Origin: Anaerolineae bacterium
GTDB lineage: Bacteria; Chloroflexota; Anaerolineae; DUEN01
NCBI GenBank assembly: GCA_021159845.1
Contig: JAGHDS010000349.1
Coordinates: 1-5,953, forward strand
Direction: 5' to 3'
DNA: 5,953 nucleotides
Below, piece by piece: positions 1 through 5,761 of the stretch. Position 1 is the stretch's first letter. Each line of letters opens with the position of its first letter. The notes beneath the pieces were generated by a model that had not been told where the DNA came from, made no database searches, and saw nothing but the letters and a program-made list of their open reading frames with translations. The position numbers and the translations under genes are program-made.

Positions 1-18
1 ACGATATGTTATGCATCC

Positions 19-48
19 TTGACCAAACGCCTGGGAGAGAGTTATAAC
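19..48 (+). promoter_or_regulatory. Candidate sigma70-type promoter for the operon
   Basis: A TTGACC box at 19-24 and a TATAAC box at 43-48 are separated by 18 bases. Each box matches five of six positions of the bacterial housekeeping consensus. Transcription would start near position 55, leaving a leader of about 90 bases before the HEAT-repeat gene. It is the best promoter-like pair I found in the window and sits ahead of the first gene of a compact operon. Against it, reading frame 1 is open from the left edge to a TAG at 128-130, so this stretch could instead be the tail of an upstream gene. Confidence 0.45.
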
Positions 49-95
49 GGGAGCACCAGGCCGGAGCTGCACCAAGGGGAGATAGGAGCTGATTG

Positions 96-125
96 GGCAG
101 GTTCTCTATCGGTGGAGACTCTGCC
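96..125 (+). promoter_or_regulatory. Leader hairpin just before the first ribosome binding site
   Basis: GGCAG at 96-100 pairs with CTGCC at 121-125, and TCTC at 103-106 pairs with GAGA at 115-118. A G-U pair (101/120) and one mismatch (102/119) lie between the two stems, and the loop is eight bases (107-114). The structure ends five bases before the strong Shine-Dalgarno sequence at 131. It has no U-run after it, so it is not an intrinsic terminator. A role in mRNA stability or translation is inference only. Confidence 0.3.
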
Positions 126-130
126 GGGTT

Positions 131-136
131 AGGAGG
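131..136 (+). promoter_or_regulatory. Strong Shine-Dalgarno site fixing the GTG start of the HEAT-repeat gene
   Basis: AGGAGG lies seven bases upstream of the GTG at 144, a near-ideal match and spacing. It is the main reason to accept a GTG start there. The preceding in-frame region offers no better start. Confidence 0.75.
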
Positions 137-143
137 GTGATTC

Positions 144-722
144 GTGGGTATCGCTGCTTCGGAGGCCAGGGGAGCCGGCTATCGCGATGATGAGGCCGGC
201 CCCGATATAGATTTGTCTGCGCAGATAGGTCCGTTGGTTGCCGCTTTAGCTGGCCACAGTATAGCGATGCGCCGGCAGGCTCGTCGAGCATTGGTCACTA
301 TAGGCCGGCAGGCAGTGCCTGCTTTGATCGTTGCTTTGGGCAGCCTGGACCACAGGGTGCGTTGGGAAGCGGCAAAAGCATTGGGCCAAATCGGTGATCC
401 GGAGGCAGCGCCAGCGTTGGTCCGGGCGTTGGAGGATGAGGAGTTTGATGTACGCTGGTTAGCGGCCAAGGGGCTGGTCAGGCTCGGCCGCGAAGGCGCT
501 AAGGCGGTGCTAGAAGGGTTGGTGGATCGCCCCAAATCAGTTCGGCTGCGAGAGAGCGCACATCATGTCCTGAGTGCCTTATCGATGGGAGATTTGGAAC
601 GAGTGCTGGCACCCGTGATCACCGCGTTGGAGGGCGTCGAGCCGGAGCTTGCTGTGTTGCCAGCGGCTAAAGATGCGCTGAGCGCTCTGAAGGGCTCGCC
701 CGACCAATCATCTGGCTTGTAA
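144..722 (+). CDS. HEAT-repeat protein at the head of the V-ATPase operon
   Basis: This 192-residue soluble protein has no signal peptide or membrane segment. After a polar, probably disordered first 25 residues come at least four tandem HEAT-type helical pairs (about residues 27-54, 57-84, 88-115 and 118-146). They share the pattern PAL(I/V)xAL, an acidic or variable turn, VRWxAAKxLxxIG; the repeats at 57-84 and 88-115 are the clearest. A fifth, degenerate repeat covers about 154-182. These are the HEAT_2/PBS-lyase-like class, which form protein-binding solenoids. No cysteine or catalytic motif is seen, so a phycobilin lyase activity is not suggested. The GTG start is set by the Shine-Dalgarno at 131. 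The gene is followed by 89 noncoding bases and then V-ATPase subunit G/H on the same strand, so a role in assembly or regulation of the ATPase is possible but unproven. It could also simply be a co-transcribed neighbour. Confidence 0.85.
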   Translation: MGIAASEARGAGYRDDEAGPDIDLSAQIGPLVAALAGHSIAMRRQARRALVTIGRQAVPALIVALGSLDHRVRWEAAKALGQIGDPEAAPALVRALEDEEFDVRWLAAKGLVRLGREGAKAVLEGLVDRPKSVRLRESAHHVLSALSMGDLERVLAPVITALEGVEPELAVLPAAKDALSALKGSPDQSSGL

Positions 723-797
723 GTGTGGGTTCGTTCATGTGACTGTATACTGGGTATGATGTCCGCTGGTGTTAACGCGGGATTTGCCGTAGTGAGT

Positions 798-806
798 GAG
801 GGAGAG
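798..806 (+). promoter_or_regulatory. Shine-Dalgarno site fixing the GTG start of subunit G/H
   Basis: The purine run GAGGGAGAG ends five bases before the GTG at 812. No alternative ATG lies in this frame near the start of the protein, so this site decides the start. Confidence 0.6.
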
Positions 807-811
807 CTGGC

Positions 812-1129
812 GTGAACAAGGATATCATTCAGCAGGTATTGGAGATTGAAAAGCGGGCACAGAGCATCTACGATGCGGCTGTGCGCGAGGCGGAGCAATT
901 GCCAATCCAGGCTGAGGAGGAGGCGCAGGCGCTCGTTGAGGAGGCCCGGGCTGATGCTCAGGCGGAGGCCAAGGAGATCGTTGCAAAGGCCCACGAGCAG
1001 GCCCAGCGGGAGAGCGAGCGTATCATGGCCGAGGCTCAGCAGGAAATTGAGCATATGGAAAAGCTGGCTATGAGCAATTTTGATCGAGCGGTCAATTACG
1101 TGCTTGACCGGGTAGCAGGCAAGGAATAA
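812..1129 (+). CDS. atpH: V-type ATP synthase subunit G/H (peripheral stalk)
   Basis: This 105-residue protein is almost entirely an amphipathic, Ala/Glu-rich helix. Residues about 5-90 show the repeating pattern of Glu/Ala/Arg with A-x-x-E-A spacing expected for a long coiled coil (for example EEARADAQAEAKEIVAKA). The C-terminal part, SNFDRAVNYVLDRVAG, matches the usual end of the family. In A/V-type ATPases this subunit pairs with the N-terminal helix of subunit E to make the outer stalk that ties the A3B3 head to subunit I. Length is typical (about 100-110). Its stop at 1127-1129 overlaps the Shine-Dalgarno of subunit C, with a 4-base gap, implying coupled translation. Assignment rests on coiled-coil composition plus position, since the sequence itself is low in complexity. 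The symbol follows archaeal naming (AhaH/AtpH). Confidence 0.88.
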   Translation: MNKDIIQQVLEIEKRAQSIYDAAVREAEQLPIQAEEEAQALVEEARADAQAEAKEIVAKAHEQAQRESERIMAEAQQEIEHMEKLAMSNFDRAVNYVLDRVAGKE

Positions 1130-1133
1130 GGCT

Positions 1134-2219
1134 ATGTTCAGGAGCGGTGTTGCTGGGTATGCTGCTGTTCACGCCCGGGTACGAGCTATGTATTCCACCA
1201 TGCTTACACCGGAGATGTGGGCCCGGCTGCGTGAGGCGGAGGATTTTCCAATCCTTATCACTATGTTGAAGGAGACCGTCTACGGGCCTTATCTGTCTCA
1301 GGTGGAGGATAAAGATTTATCGCCGCGACGAGCAGTATACCAGATCAAGGGGCGTCTGACCGATGCTTGCATGGCTGCCATTAGCATGGTCCCGGAGCAT
1401 GCTCGGCCACTGCTTTCTCAGCTCTATCGGCGTTTCGAGGTGGACAACCTGAAGGCGATCCTTCGTGGCATCGTGACCGGCTCCTCGTGGGATCAGGTGC
1501 GTTACGTCCTCTTCCCTTTGGGATCATCCACGGTCTTGCCGGCTCAGGCTATGGTGGAGGCGGGAAATGTCGAGGCAGCTGTGGAACAGCTGCAGGGGAC
1601 GCCTTATTATGCCACCTTGTCGCACGCGATGAGGCGTTATACTGCTGAGCAGAGCCTATTCCCGCTTGAGGTGGCGTTGGATTTAGATTATTGGCGTACG
1701 CTGTGGAGCCGGGTTGGCCGGCTTCAAGGACAGGATCACCAGCAGGCGGTACGCATCGTCGGCTCTCTGATAGATACGAACAACCTCATGTGGGCGATCC
1801 GCTATCGAGTATATCATCACCTTTCAGAAGAAGAGATCATTAACTACACGCTGCCCTTTGGACATCGGGTGCGAGATGCGGATATCAGGGCTATCGCTGC
1901 TGGAGCGGACATCGCTCAGGTTGTGACTGGCTTATATCCGGAGTTGACGGGAGTGGATGAACTCCTGCAGGAGCCGAGGCGTGGCCTATCACAGCTCGAG
2001 CTGCAGTTGCGTCGATATGTCGCTGAGCAATGTCGGGCTGCATTTCTTGGCTATCCGTTCCACGTTGGCATCCCGCTGGCATACATCGTGCTGAGCGAGA
2101 TGGAGATTGATGATCTGACTGTTTTGATCGAGGCGAAGTCGCTGCAGCGCCTGCCAGAGGAGTTTGTGCCGTACTTGGTTTTGGGAGGCGGCATGCCTGA
2201 GCGGCAGGCCACCGATTGA
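1134..2219 (+). CDS. atpC: V-type ATP synthase subunit C (ring-to-axle linker, d/AC39 family)
   Basis: This 361-residue soluble, largely helical protein belongs to the vATP-synt_AC39 family (bacterial/archaeal C, eukaryotic d). It is the funnel-shaped socket that sits on the K ring and holds the central axle (D and F). Family hallmarks are visible in order: YAAVHARVRAMYSTML at about residues 8-23; RRFEVDNLKAILRGI around residues 99-113; IDTNNLMWAIRYRV from about residue 213; and near the end PFHVGIPLAYIVLSEMEIDDL, like the pF-x-ig-pla-Y-x-x-kE-x-Ei-nl motif. These mark the three related subdomains of the fold. Length is slightly above the usual 320-350. AAGGA at 1121-1125, overlapping the previous stop, is the ribosome site. 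The gene comes before subunit I, whereas it usually lies between E and F. Confidence 0.95.
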   Translation: MFRSGVAGYAAVHARVRAMYSTMLTPEMWARLREAEDFPILITMLKETVYGPYLSQVEDKDLSPRRAVYQIKGRLTDACMAAISMVPEHARPLLSQLYRRFEVDNLKAILRGIVTGSSWDQVRYVLFPLGSSTVLPAQAMVEAGNVEAAVEQLQGTPYYATLSHAMRRYTAEQSLFPLEVALDLDYWRTLWSRVGRLQGQDHQQAVRIVGSLIDTNNLMWAIRYRVYHHLSEEEIINYTLPFGHRVRDADIRAIAAGADIAQVVTGLYPELTGVDELLQEPRRGLSQLELQLRRYVAEQCRAAFLGYPFHVGIPLAYIVLSEMEIDDLTVLIEAKSLQRLPEEFVPYLVLGGGMPERQATD

Positions 2220-2236
2220 GTAGATAAAAGCGTCGT

Positions 2237-2244
2237 AGGGGAGA
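2237..2244 (+). promoter_or_regulatory. Shine-Dalgarno site of subunit I
   Basis: AGGGGAGA lies four bases upstream of the ATG at 2249, in the 29-base gap after subunit C. It supports the chosen start; the next in-frame ATG codons lie inside the conserved N-terminal domain (residues 7 and 19). Confidence 0.55.
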
Positions 2245-2248
2245 TCTC

Positions 2249-4201
2249 ATGTTCCTTTCGCAAGAGATGGCAGAGGTTGAGATCATCGTCCCTGAACGGG
2301 ATATGCTGGCCGTGACCAGCGTGTTGGCAGGACAGGGCGTGTTCCAGGAGATAGATGCCAGTTATCTCAGGTCGGAGACGGAAGCGAAGGAAGTCACGGA
2401 TTGGCGAGGGAGGGTTGCCGCTTACGCCACGCTGGAGCGCCGGGTCTTAGCAATTATAAGAGCCTTGGGAGCGGATGAGGGGCAGCCACCTTTATCCAAC
2501 ACTGCCTCTATGACAGAGATAGAGACAATACGGCCGGCCGTGGACCAGCTCGAGGCGGAGACGCAGAAAGTCCTCAATGATCTCACGGATAGTCAACGAA
2601 AGCTGCAGCAGCTACAAGGGCATCTTCGCCAACTGGCTATCATCGCCGGTCTGGAGGTAGATATCAGCCTCCTGCGCGAGCCTCGCTTCATTTTCTCCAT
2701 GCTAGGCATCATGCCCGCGAGCCACATCAAGCGGTTACAGACCAGTTTGGTCCGCATTCCGTTTCTCCTGTTGACGTTACATGAGGATAACCAACAGGCC
2801 GTGGTATGGCTTCTGGGTACACAGCAGGACGCGGATATCCTGAGGAGGGCCGCTCGAAGCGCCTACTTGAATCCGTTGGAGCTCCCGGAGGCTTATCAGG
2901 GCACACCGGCTCAGATCATGGAGGCCATTCAGGCGGATATCACGAAGATTGAGCAACATATCCAGGAGTGCCAGGAGGAGCTGGCGCGCTTGCGTGGCCT
3001 GCGTCAGCAACAACTCCAGGAACTGCTGTGGCGTATACGCATCAGCCGGATGTTAGCGGATACCATAGCCCATTTTGGCAAATTTCATTACACCTACGTG
3101 ATCGTGGGGTGGGTGCCGGTGGCCAAGCTGAGCGGGCTCAGACGACGCCTCCGACAGGTGTCCGAGGACATCCTCATTGAGGTCTCACCGGCAGAGCGTG
3201 GTGAAGCCGATCAGAATGTGCCGGTAGCTCTGCATAACCCAGGGCTTTTGCGCATCTTCCAGCAGTTAGTAGCCACCTATGCCTGGCCGCGTTACGACGA
3301 GGTCGATCCGACTGTCCTAATTGCGCTCACGTTCCCTGTGCTCTTCGGCGCGATGTTCGGCGATGTCGCACATGGCTTGTTGCTCGCGTCGTTGGGCGCC
3401 TTGGTCGCAAGCCGCAAAGTCCGAGCGCTGCATAGCCTGGCGGGTCTTGGCCCTTTGACGATCATTTGTGGTCTCACGGCTGCAGTGTTCGGTATTCTCT
3501 ATGGCAGCGTCTTCGGCCTGGAGGATGTCATCCCAGCGCTCTGGCTCCATCCGATGAAAAACATCATGCACTTGCTCTTGGTGACCATAGGGTTTGGTGT
3601 CATCCTACTGAATGTGGGCTTCTTCTTGGGCATGTTCAATGCCTGGTTGGCGCGTGATTGGAGCCGGTTGCTTTTTGATCGCAACGGCATCGCGGGGTTC
3701 GTGCTGTACTGGGCGGTCCTTGGCTGGATCGCTGAGGTGTTTACGGGCTCGCATCCTGTCCCGTCTGCTGTGTTGATGGCGCTTGTTGGCATCTCGGGCC
3801 TGGCCGTGATGTTCTCCGAGTTGCTGAAGCGCTTGTTGGAGAAGCGACGGCCGCTTGTGGAGGGAGGGGTTGGTACTTATATCGTGCAGGCGTTCTTCGA
3901 ATTGGTGGAGACGTTGATCGCGATATTCAGCAACACGCTTTCCTATGTCCGTGTCGGCGCCTTCGCCGTGGCGCATGGCGGGTTGAGTGCCATGTTCTTT
4001 ATCCTGGCCGAGATGGTCAGCCCGGCGCATGGCGTCGGCTATTGGTTCGTGATCGCGCTGGGAACCCTCTTCATTGTAGGATTTGAGGGGTTGATCGTGG
4101 GTATTCAGGCTTTACGTTTGGAATACTACGAGTTCTTTGCCAAGTTCTTCCAGGGTGGCGGCGTACGATACACCCCTTTGGCGGTCATGCCGGAGGCGTG
4201 A
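2249..4201 (+). CDS. ntpI: V-type ATP synthase subunit I (membrane stator, a subunit)
   Basis: This 650-residue protein is of normal family length. Residues 1 to about 345 form the cytoplasmic domain that docks the outer stalks. They include coiled-coil stretches near 85-130 and 225-260, and the latter half of the domain contains FHYTYVIVGWVPVAKL, a family-typical segment. From residue 354 on there are about seven or eight membrane helices. The first has the signature FPVLFGAMFGDVAHG (362-376), followed by LYGSVFGLEDVIPALWLHP. The ion-translocating helix reads NTLSYVRVGAFAVAHGGLS; R568 corresponds to the essential arginine of the family (Arg735 of yeast Vph1), which faces the rotor glutamate. 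The C-terminal part, LEYYEFFAKFFQGGGVRYTPL, matches the conserved end of the family. Together with the K ring it forms the ion path across the cytoplasmic membrane. No frameshift or missing key residue is seen. Confidence 0.97.
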   Translation: MFLSQEMAEVEIIVPERDMLAVTSVLAGQGVFQEIDASYLRSETEAKEVTDWRGRVAAYATLERRVLAIIRALGADEGQPPLSNTASMTEIETIRPAVDQLEAETQKVLNDLTDSQRKLQQLQGHLRQLAIIAGLEVDISLLREPRFIFSMLGIMPASHIKRLQTSLVRIPFLLLTLHEDNQQAVVWLLGTQQDADILRRAARSAYLNPLELPEAYQGTPAQIMEAIQADITKIEQHIQECQEELARLRGLRQQQLQELLWRIRISRMLADTIAHFGKFHYTYVIVGWVPVAKLSGLRRRLRQVSEDILIEVSPAERGEADQNVPVALHNPGLLRIFQQLVATYAWPRYDEVDPTVLIALTFPVLFGAMFGDVAHGLLLASLGALVASRKVRALHSLAGLGPLTIICGLTAAVFGILYGSVFGLEDVIPALWLHPMKNIMHLLLVTIGFGVILLNVGFFLGMFNAWLARDWSRLLFDRNGIAGFVLYWAVLGWIAEVFTGSHPVPSAVLMALVGISGLAVMFSELLKRLLEKRRPLVEGGVGTYIVQAFFELVETLIAIFSNTLSYVRVGAFAVAHGGLSAMFFILAEMVSPAHGVGYWFVIALGTLFIVGFEGLIVGIQALRLEYYEFFAKFFQGGGVRYTPLAVMPEA

Positions 4202-4240
4202 TACCGGCGAGTGTGAGAACATCGTAATAAAGAAGCACTG

Positions 4241-4248
4241 AAGGAGGA
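4241..4248 (+). promoter_or_regulatory. Near-perfect Shine-Dalgarno site of subunit K
   Basis: AAGGAGGA lies seven bases before the ATG at 4256. It is one of the strongest ribosome sites in the window, which fits the need for many K copies per complex. It also argues for the long form of K over an internal ATG at 4454 that has no such site. Confidence 0.75.
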
Positions 4249-4255
4249 TAGTTCG

Positions 4256-4693
4256 ATGCGTGTGTTGATAGCGGCTGTCCTGGTCGGGATGCTCCCGATG
4301 GTGCCTGCTGTCATCTTCTTCCTGCGGCAGCGGCGGCAGTCCCCTGTGAAGGCGACACGTGGCTTGATCTTTGGGCTTACCGGCTTCAACGTCGTGGTGG
4401 GGATGATGGCGGTAGGGATCGGCCTTGTCTGGCTGGCGTCGCCTACAGTCCTGATGGCGGCCACAGCGAACGCTCAGTCGGGTGGTGATCCGTATGCCTC
4501 GCTGGCAGCAGCGTTGGCGACCGGCCTCGCCGTGGTGGGAGCTGGCGTCGCCGTCGGTGGCACGGGTGGGGCGGCCATTGGGGCCATTGCTGAAAAGCCG
4601 GAGACACTTGGCCGTTCTCTTATCTTCGTAGGCCTGGCAGAGGGGCTTGCGATCTATGGCCTTATCATCTCGTTCATGGTCTTGAACCGATAG
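4256..4693 (+). CDS. ntpK: V-type ATP synthase subunit K (rotor ring, c subunit) with N-terminal extension
   Basis: This 145-residue membrane protein is the proteolipid that forms the rotating ion-carrying ring. The conserved hairpin is residues about 82-145. Helix one is rich in glycine (GLAVVGAGVAVGGTGGAAIGAIAEKPE, 90-116), the polar loop is EKPET, and helix two holds the ion-binding glutamate E129 in GLAEGLAIYGLIISF. Residues 1-73 are extra: two hydrophobic segments (about 3-23 and 36-61) joined by a basic loop (RQRRQ), then an alanine-rich stretch with ANA|Q at 71-74, like a signal-peptidase site. That half holds no glutamate, so it is not a second working hairpin. Cleavage after A73 would leave a usual 72-residue c subunit. 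The strong Shine-Dalgarno at 4241 supports the long start. The stop is TAG, with subunit F starting 7 bases later. Confidence 0.93.
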   Translation: MRVLIAAVLVGMLPMVPAVIFFLRQRRQSPVKATRGLIFGLTGFNVVVGMMAVGIGLVWLASPTVLMAATANAQSGGDPYASLAAALATGLAVVGAGVAVGGTGGAAIGAIAEKPETLGRSLIFVGLAEGLAIYGLIISFMVLNR

Positions 4694-4700
4694 GCGTGGA

Positions 4701-5006
4701 ATGAAAGTATTAGTGATCGGACACCCCAGCGCTGTGTTGGGGTTTTCACTGGTCGGGGTCCACGGGCAGGTGGCAACGACAGCGGAAGAGGTTACTCAGG
4801 CGCTGGACGAGGCCCTGGAAGCTCCTGATGTTGGCATTGTGCTGGTGACCGAGGACGTGGCGGGTTTGATTCGGCCGCGCATGGACCAGCTCAAGCTGCG
4901 CGGCTCTGTCCCACTTGTCATCGAAATCCCAGGGCCAGAGGACATTCAGACCTCCCGTCCTTCGTTAAATAAGGTCATCCAGCAGGCTATCGGCATCAAG
5001 ATCTAA
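4701..5006 (+). CDS. atpF: V-type ATP synthase subunit F (central axle)
   Basis: This 101-residue soluble protein matches the ATP-synt_F family. It binds subunit D in the central rotating shaft inside the A3B3 head. Recognisable blocks are the first strand MKVLVIGH, the GFSLVGV turn (14-20; family GFRLAGV), the DVGIVLVTEDVAGLIRPR block (43-60), and PLVIEIPGPED (71-81). These make the small alternating alpha/beta fold of the family, and the length is typical. It has only a weak Shine-Dalgarno (AGGCGTGG overlapping the stop of K), so it probably depends on ribosomes finishing K seven bases upstream. It lies before E rather than between C and A as is more usual. Confidence 0.95.
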   Translation: MKVLVIGHPSAVLGFSLVGVHGQVATTAEEVTQALDEALEAPDVGIVLVTEDVAGLIRPRMDQLKLRGSVPLVIEIPGPEDIQTSRPSLNKVIQQAIGIKI

Positions 5007-5140
5007 GTCGGTTGAGGCCGCGGTCCGAGATGGGGGCGTCTGGGGAACCTGGTGATGTCTTGCGCTGCGCGGGGCTGGAGGGTAGCTTGAGGTGGTTCCC
5101 GACCTCCCTTGAGCATTAAGGAATAGGTAGAGCTGAGAAG
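5007..5140 (+). other. Noncoding gap between subunits F and E with a small inverted repeat
   Basis: At 134 bases this is the longest gap inside the operon. I see no promoter pair and no gene in it. GGGAACC at 5043-5049 is an exact inverted repeat of GGTTCCC at 5094-5100 (7 bp, 44-base loop). A competing 5-bp stem, GAGGT at 5089-5093 with ACCTC at 5102-5106, overlaps it. CTTGAG occurs twice (5086-5091 and 5108-5113). There is no U-run, so no intrinsic terminator is supported. The ribosome site for E is poor: AAGGA at 5118 is far from the ATG, and AGGTAG at 5125 is weak. Confidence 0.35.
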
Positions 5141-5257
5141 ATGAAATCAGCCGAGAGTTCTATCGATAAGCTTTCCGTCGCCGTGTTGAACGAGGCCCAG
5201 ACGAAGGCCAGCCAGATACTGGCGGATGCCAGGGCGAAGGCCGAGGCCATACGCCAG

Positions 5258-5260
5258 TAG
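5258..5260 (+). other. In-frame TAG at codon 40 of subunit E
   Basis: The triplet lies between CAG (codon 39) and GCT CAG CGA CAG, within the coiled-coil part of subunit E, where a glutamine would fit well. The frame is continuous on both sides, so a single C-to-T change from CAG accounts for it. TAG also ends the subunit K gene (4691-4693) in a position that must be a true stop, which argues against general TAG reassignment in this organism. Confidence 0.9.
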
Positions 5261-5296
5261 GCTCAGCGACAGGCCGAGACGGAGCGATCAGCGATC

Positions 5297-5761
5297 TTGG
5301 CGCGCGCTCAACGTGAGGCGGAGGATATCCGCAATCAGGCGATCGCTGCGGCGCAGTTGCAGGCGCAGATGTTGCGTCTGCAACACCGCGAGGGACTGTT
5401 GGATCGCGTCTTCAAAGCGGCGCGAGAGAAGCTGACGACGATACCTCAGTGGTCCGACTATGATCAGATCGTACACCACTTGGCCGTGGAGGCGATTGCC
5501 CGGCTGGGAGCTCCGGAGGTTCGCATTCGGGCGGATGAGCGGACGATGTCGCTCCTGACAGAGGACACGCTGGCGGCGATTGCGAAAGAGACGGGTGTGC
5601 AAGTGCAGTTGGGCGAGAAGCTGGAGCGCGGGACAGGCGTGATCGTGGAGACGCCGGACGGGCATCGGCAGTATGATAACACGTTGGAGACCCGGCTGGA
5701 TCGGCAGCAGGAAGCGCTTCGTCCTCTTGTATATCGCCTCCTGATGGGAGAGTCGTTATGA
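5297..5761 (+). CDS. atpE: V-type ATP synthase subunit E, open portion after the amber codon
   Basis: If translation restarts after the TAG, the first usable in-frame start is TTG at 5297, giving 154 residues; GGAG at 5281-5284 lies 12 bases upstream, a weak and distant ribosome site. The next in-frame ATG is at 5369. The 154-residue form keeps about 30 residues of coiled coil and the whole C-terminal domain that binds the A/B head, but lacks 52 residues of stalk helix. Such a short E would give a shorter outer stalk and probably could not pair fully with G/H, so I read this as part of a longer gene. Its TGA stop overlaps the ATG of subunit A (ATGA), showing that the end of the gene is intact and coupled to A. 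Confidence 0.6.
   Translation: MARAQREAEDIRNQAIAAAQLQAQMLRLQHREGLLDRVFKAAREKLTTIPQWSDYDQIVHHLAVEAIARLGAPEVRIRADERTMSLLTEDTLAAIAKETGVQVQLGEKLERGTGVIVETPDGHRQYDNTLETRLDRQQEALRPLVYRLLMGESL

Larger units (their letters stand above)
5141..5761 (+). pseudogene. atpE: V-type ATP synthase subunit E gene interrupted by an in-frame amber codon
   Basis: From the ATG at 5141 the frame encodes 39 residues of typical subunit E N-terminus (SIDKLSVAVLNEAQTKASQI then an Ala/Lys-rich helix), meets TAG at 5258-5260, and continues in the same frame for 166 more residues to TGA at 5759-5761. Counting the amber position, the product would be 206 residues, the normal family size. The N-terminal half is the long helix that pairs with G/H in the outer stalk. 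The C-terminal globular part ends in GTGVIVETPDGHRQYDNTLETRL, a clear vATP-synt_E signature. No base insertion or deletion is needed; CAG to TAG is the simplest change, as the codon before it is CAG and the region is rich in Gln. It may be a sequence error, a population variant, a readthrough site or a real lesion. Since all neighbours are intact, a dead gene is not the most likely reading. Confidence 0.75.

Noticed and set aside
1..130. Frame 1 is open from the left edge to TAG at 128-130, possibly the tail of an upstream gene.
   Set aside because: Only about 42 codons, no recognisable protein motif, and it overlaps a promoter-like pair and a hairpin. It cannot be excluded without sequence further left.
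746..760. TATACT (746-751) and TATGAT (755-760), possible -10 boxes for a second promoter before subunit G/H.
   Set aside because: No acceptable -35 box lies at 16-19 bases upstream; TTGTAA at 717-722 is 23 bases from the first box.
563..1054. Open frame of 163 codons on the minus strand.
   Set aside because: It lies antisense to the HEAT and G/H genes. Its leucine-rich translation is the expected shadow of an Ala/Glu-rich coiled coil, with no family resemblance.
3605..4030. Open frame of 141 codons on the minus strand.
   Set aside because: It lies wholly antisense to the conserved membrane domain of subunit I and has a low-complexity His/Arg/Gln composition.
4454..4693. Internal ATG start giving a 79-residue subunit K of usual length.
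   Set aside because: It has no Shine-Dalgarno upstream, whereas the ATG at 4256 has a near-perfect one. Processing at ANA|Q explains the length better.
5007..5140. Intrinsic terminator between F and E.
   Set aside because: The inverted repeats are short or widely spaced and no U-run follows. E and A continue the same operon.
5258..5260. General reassignment of TAG to an amino acid.
   Set aside because: TAG at 4691-4693 ends subunit K exactly after its last membrane helix; reading through would add a long out-of-frame tail over subunit F.
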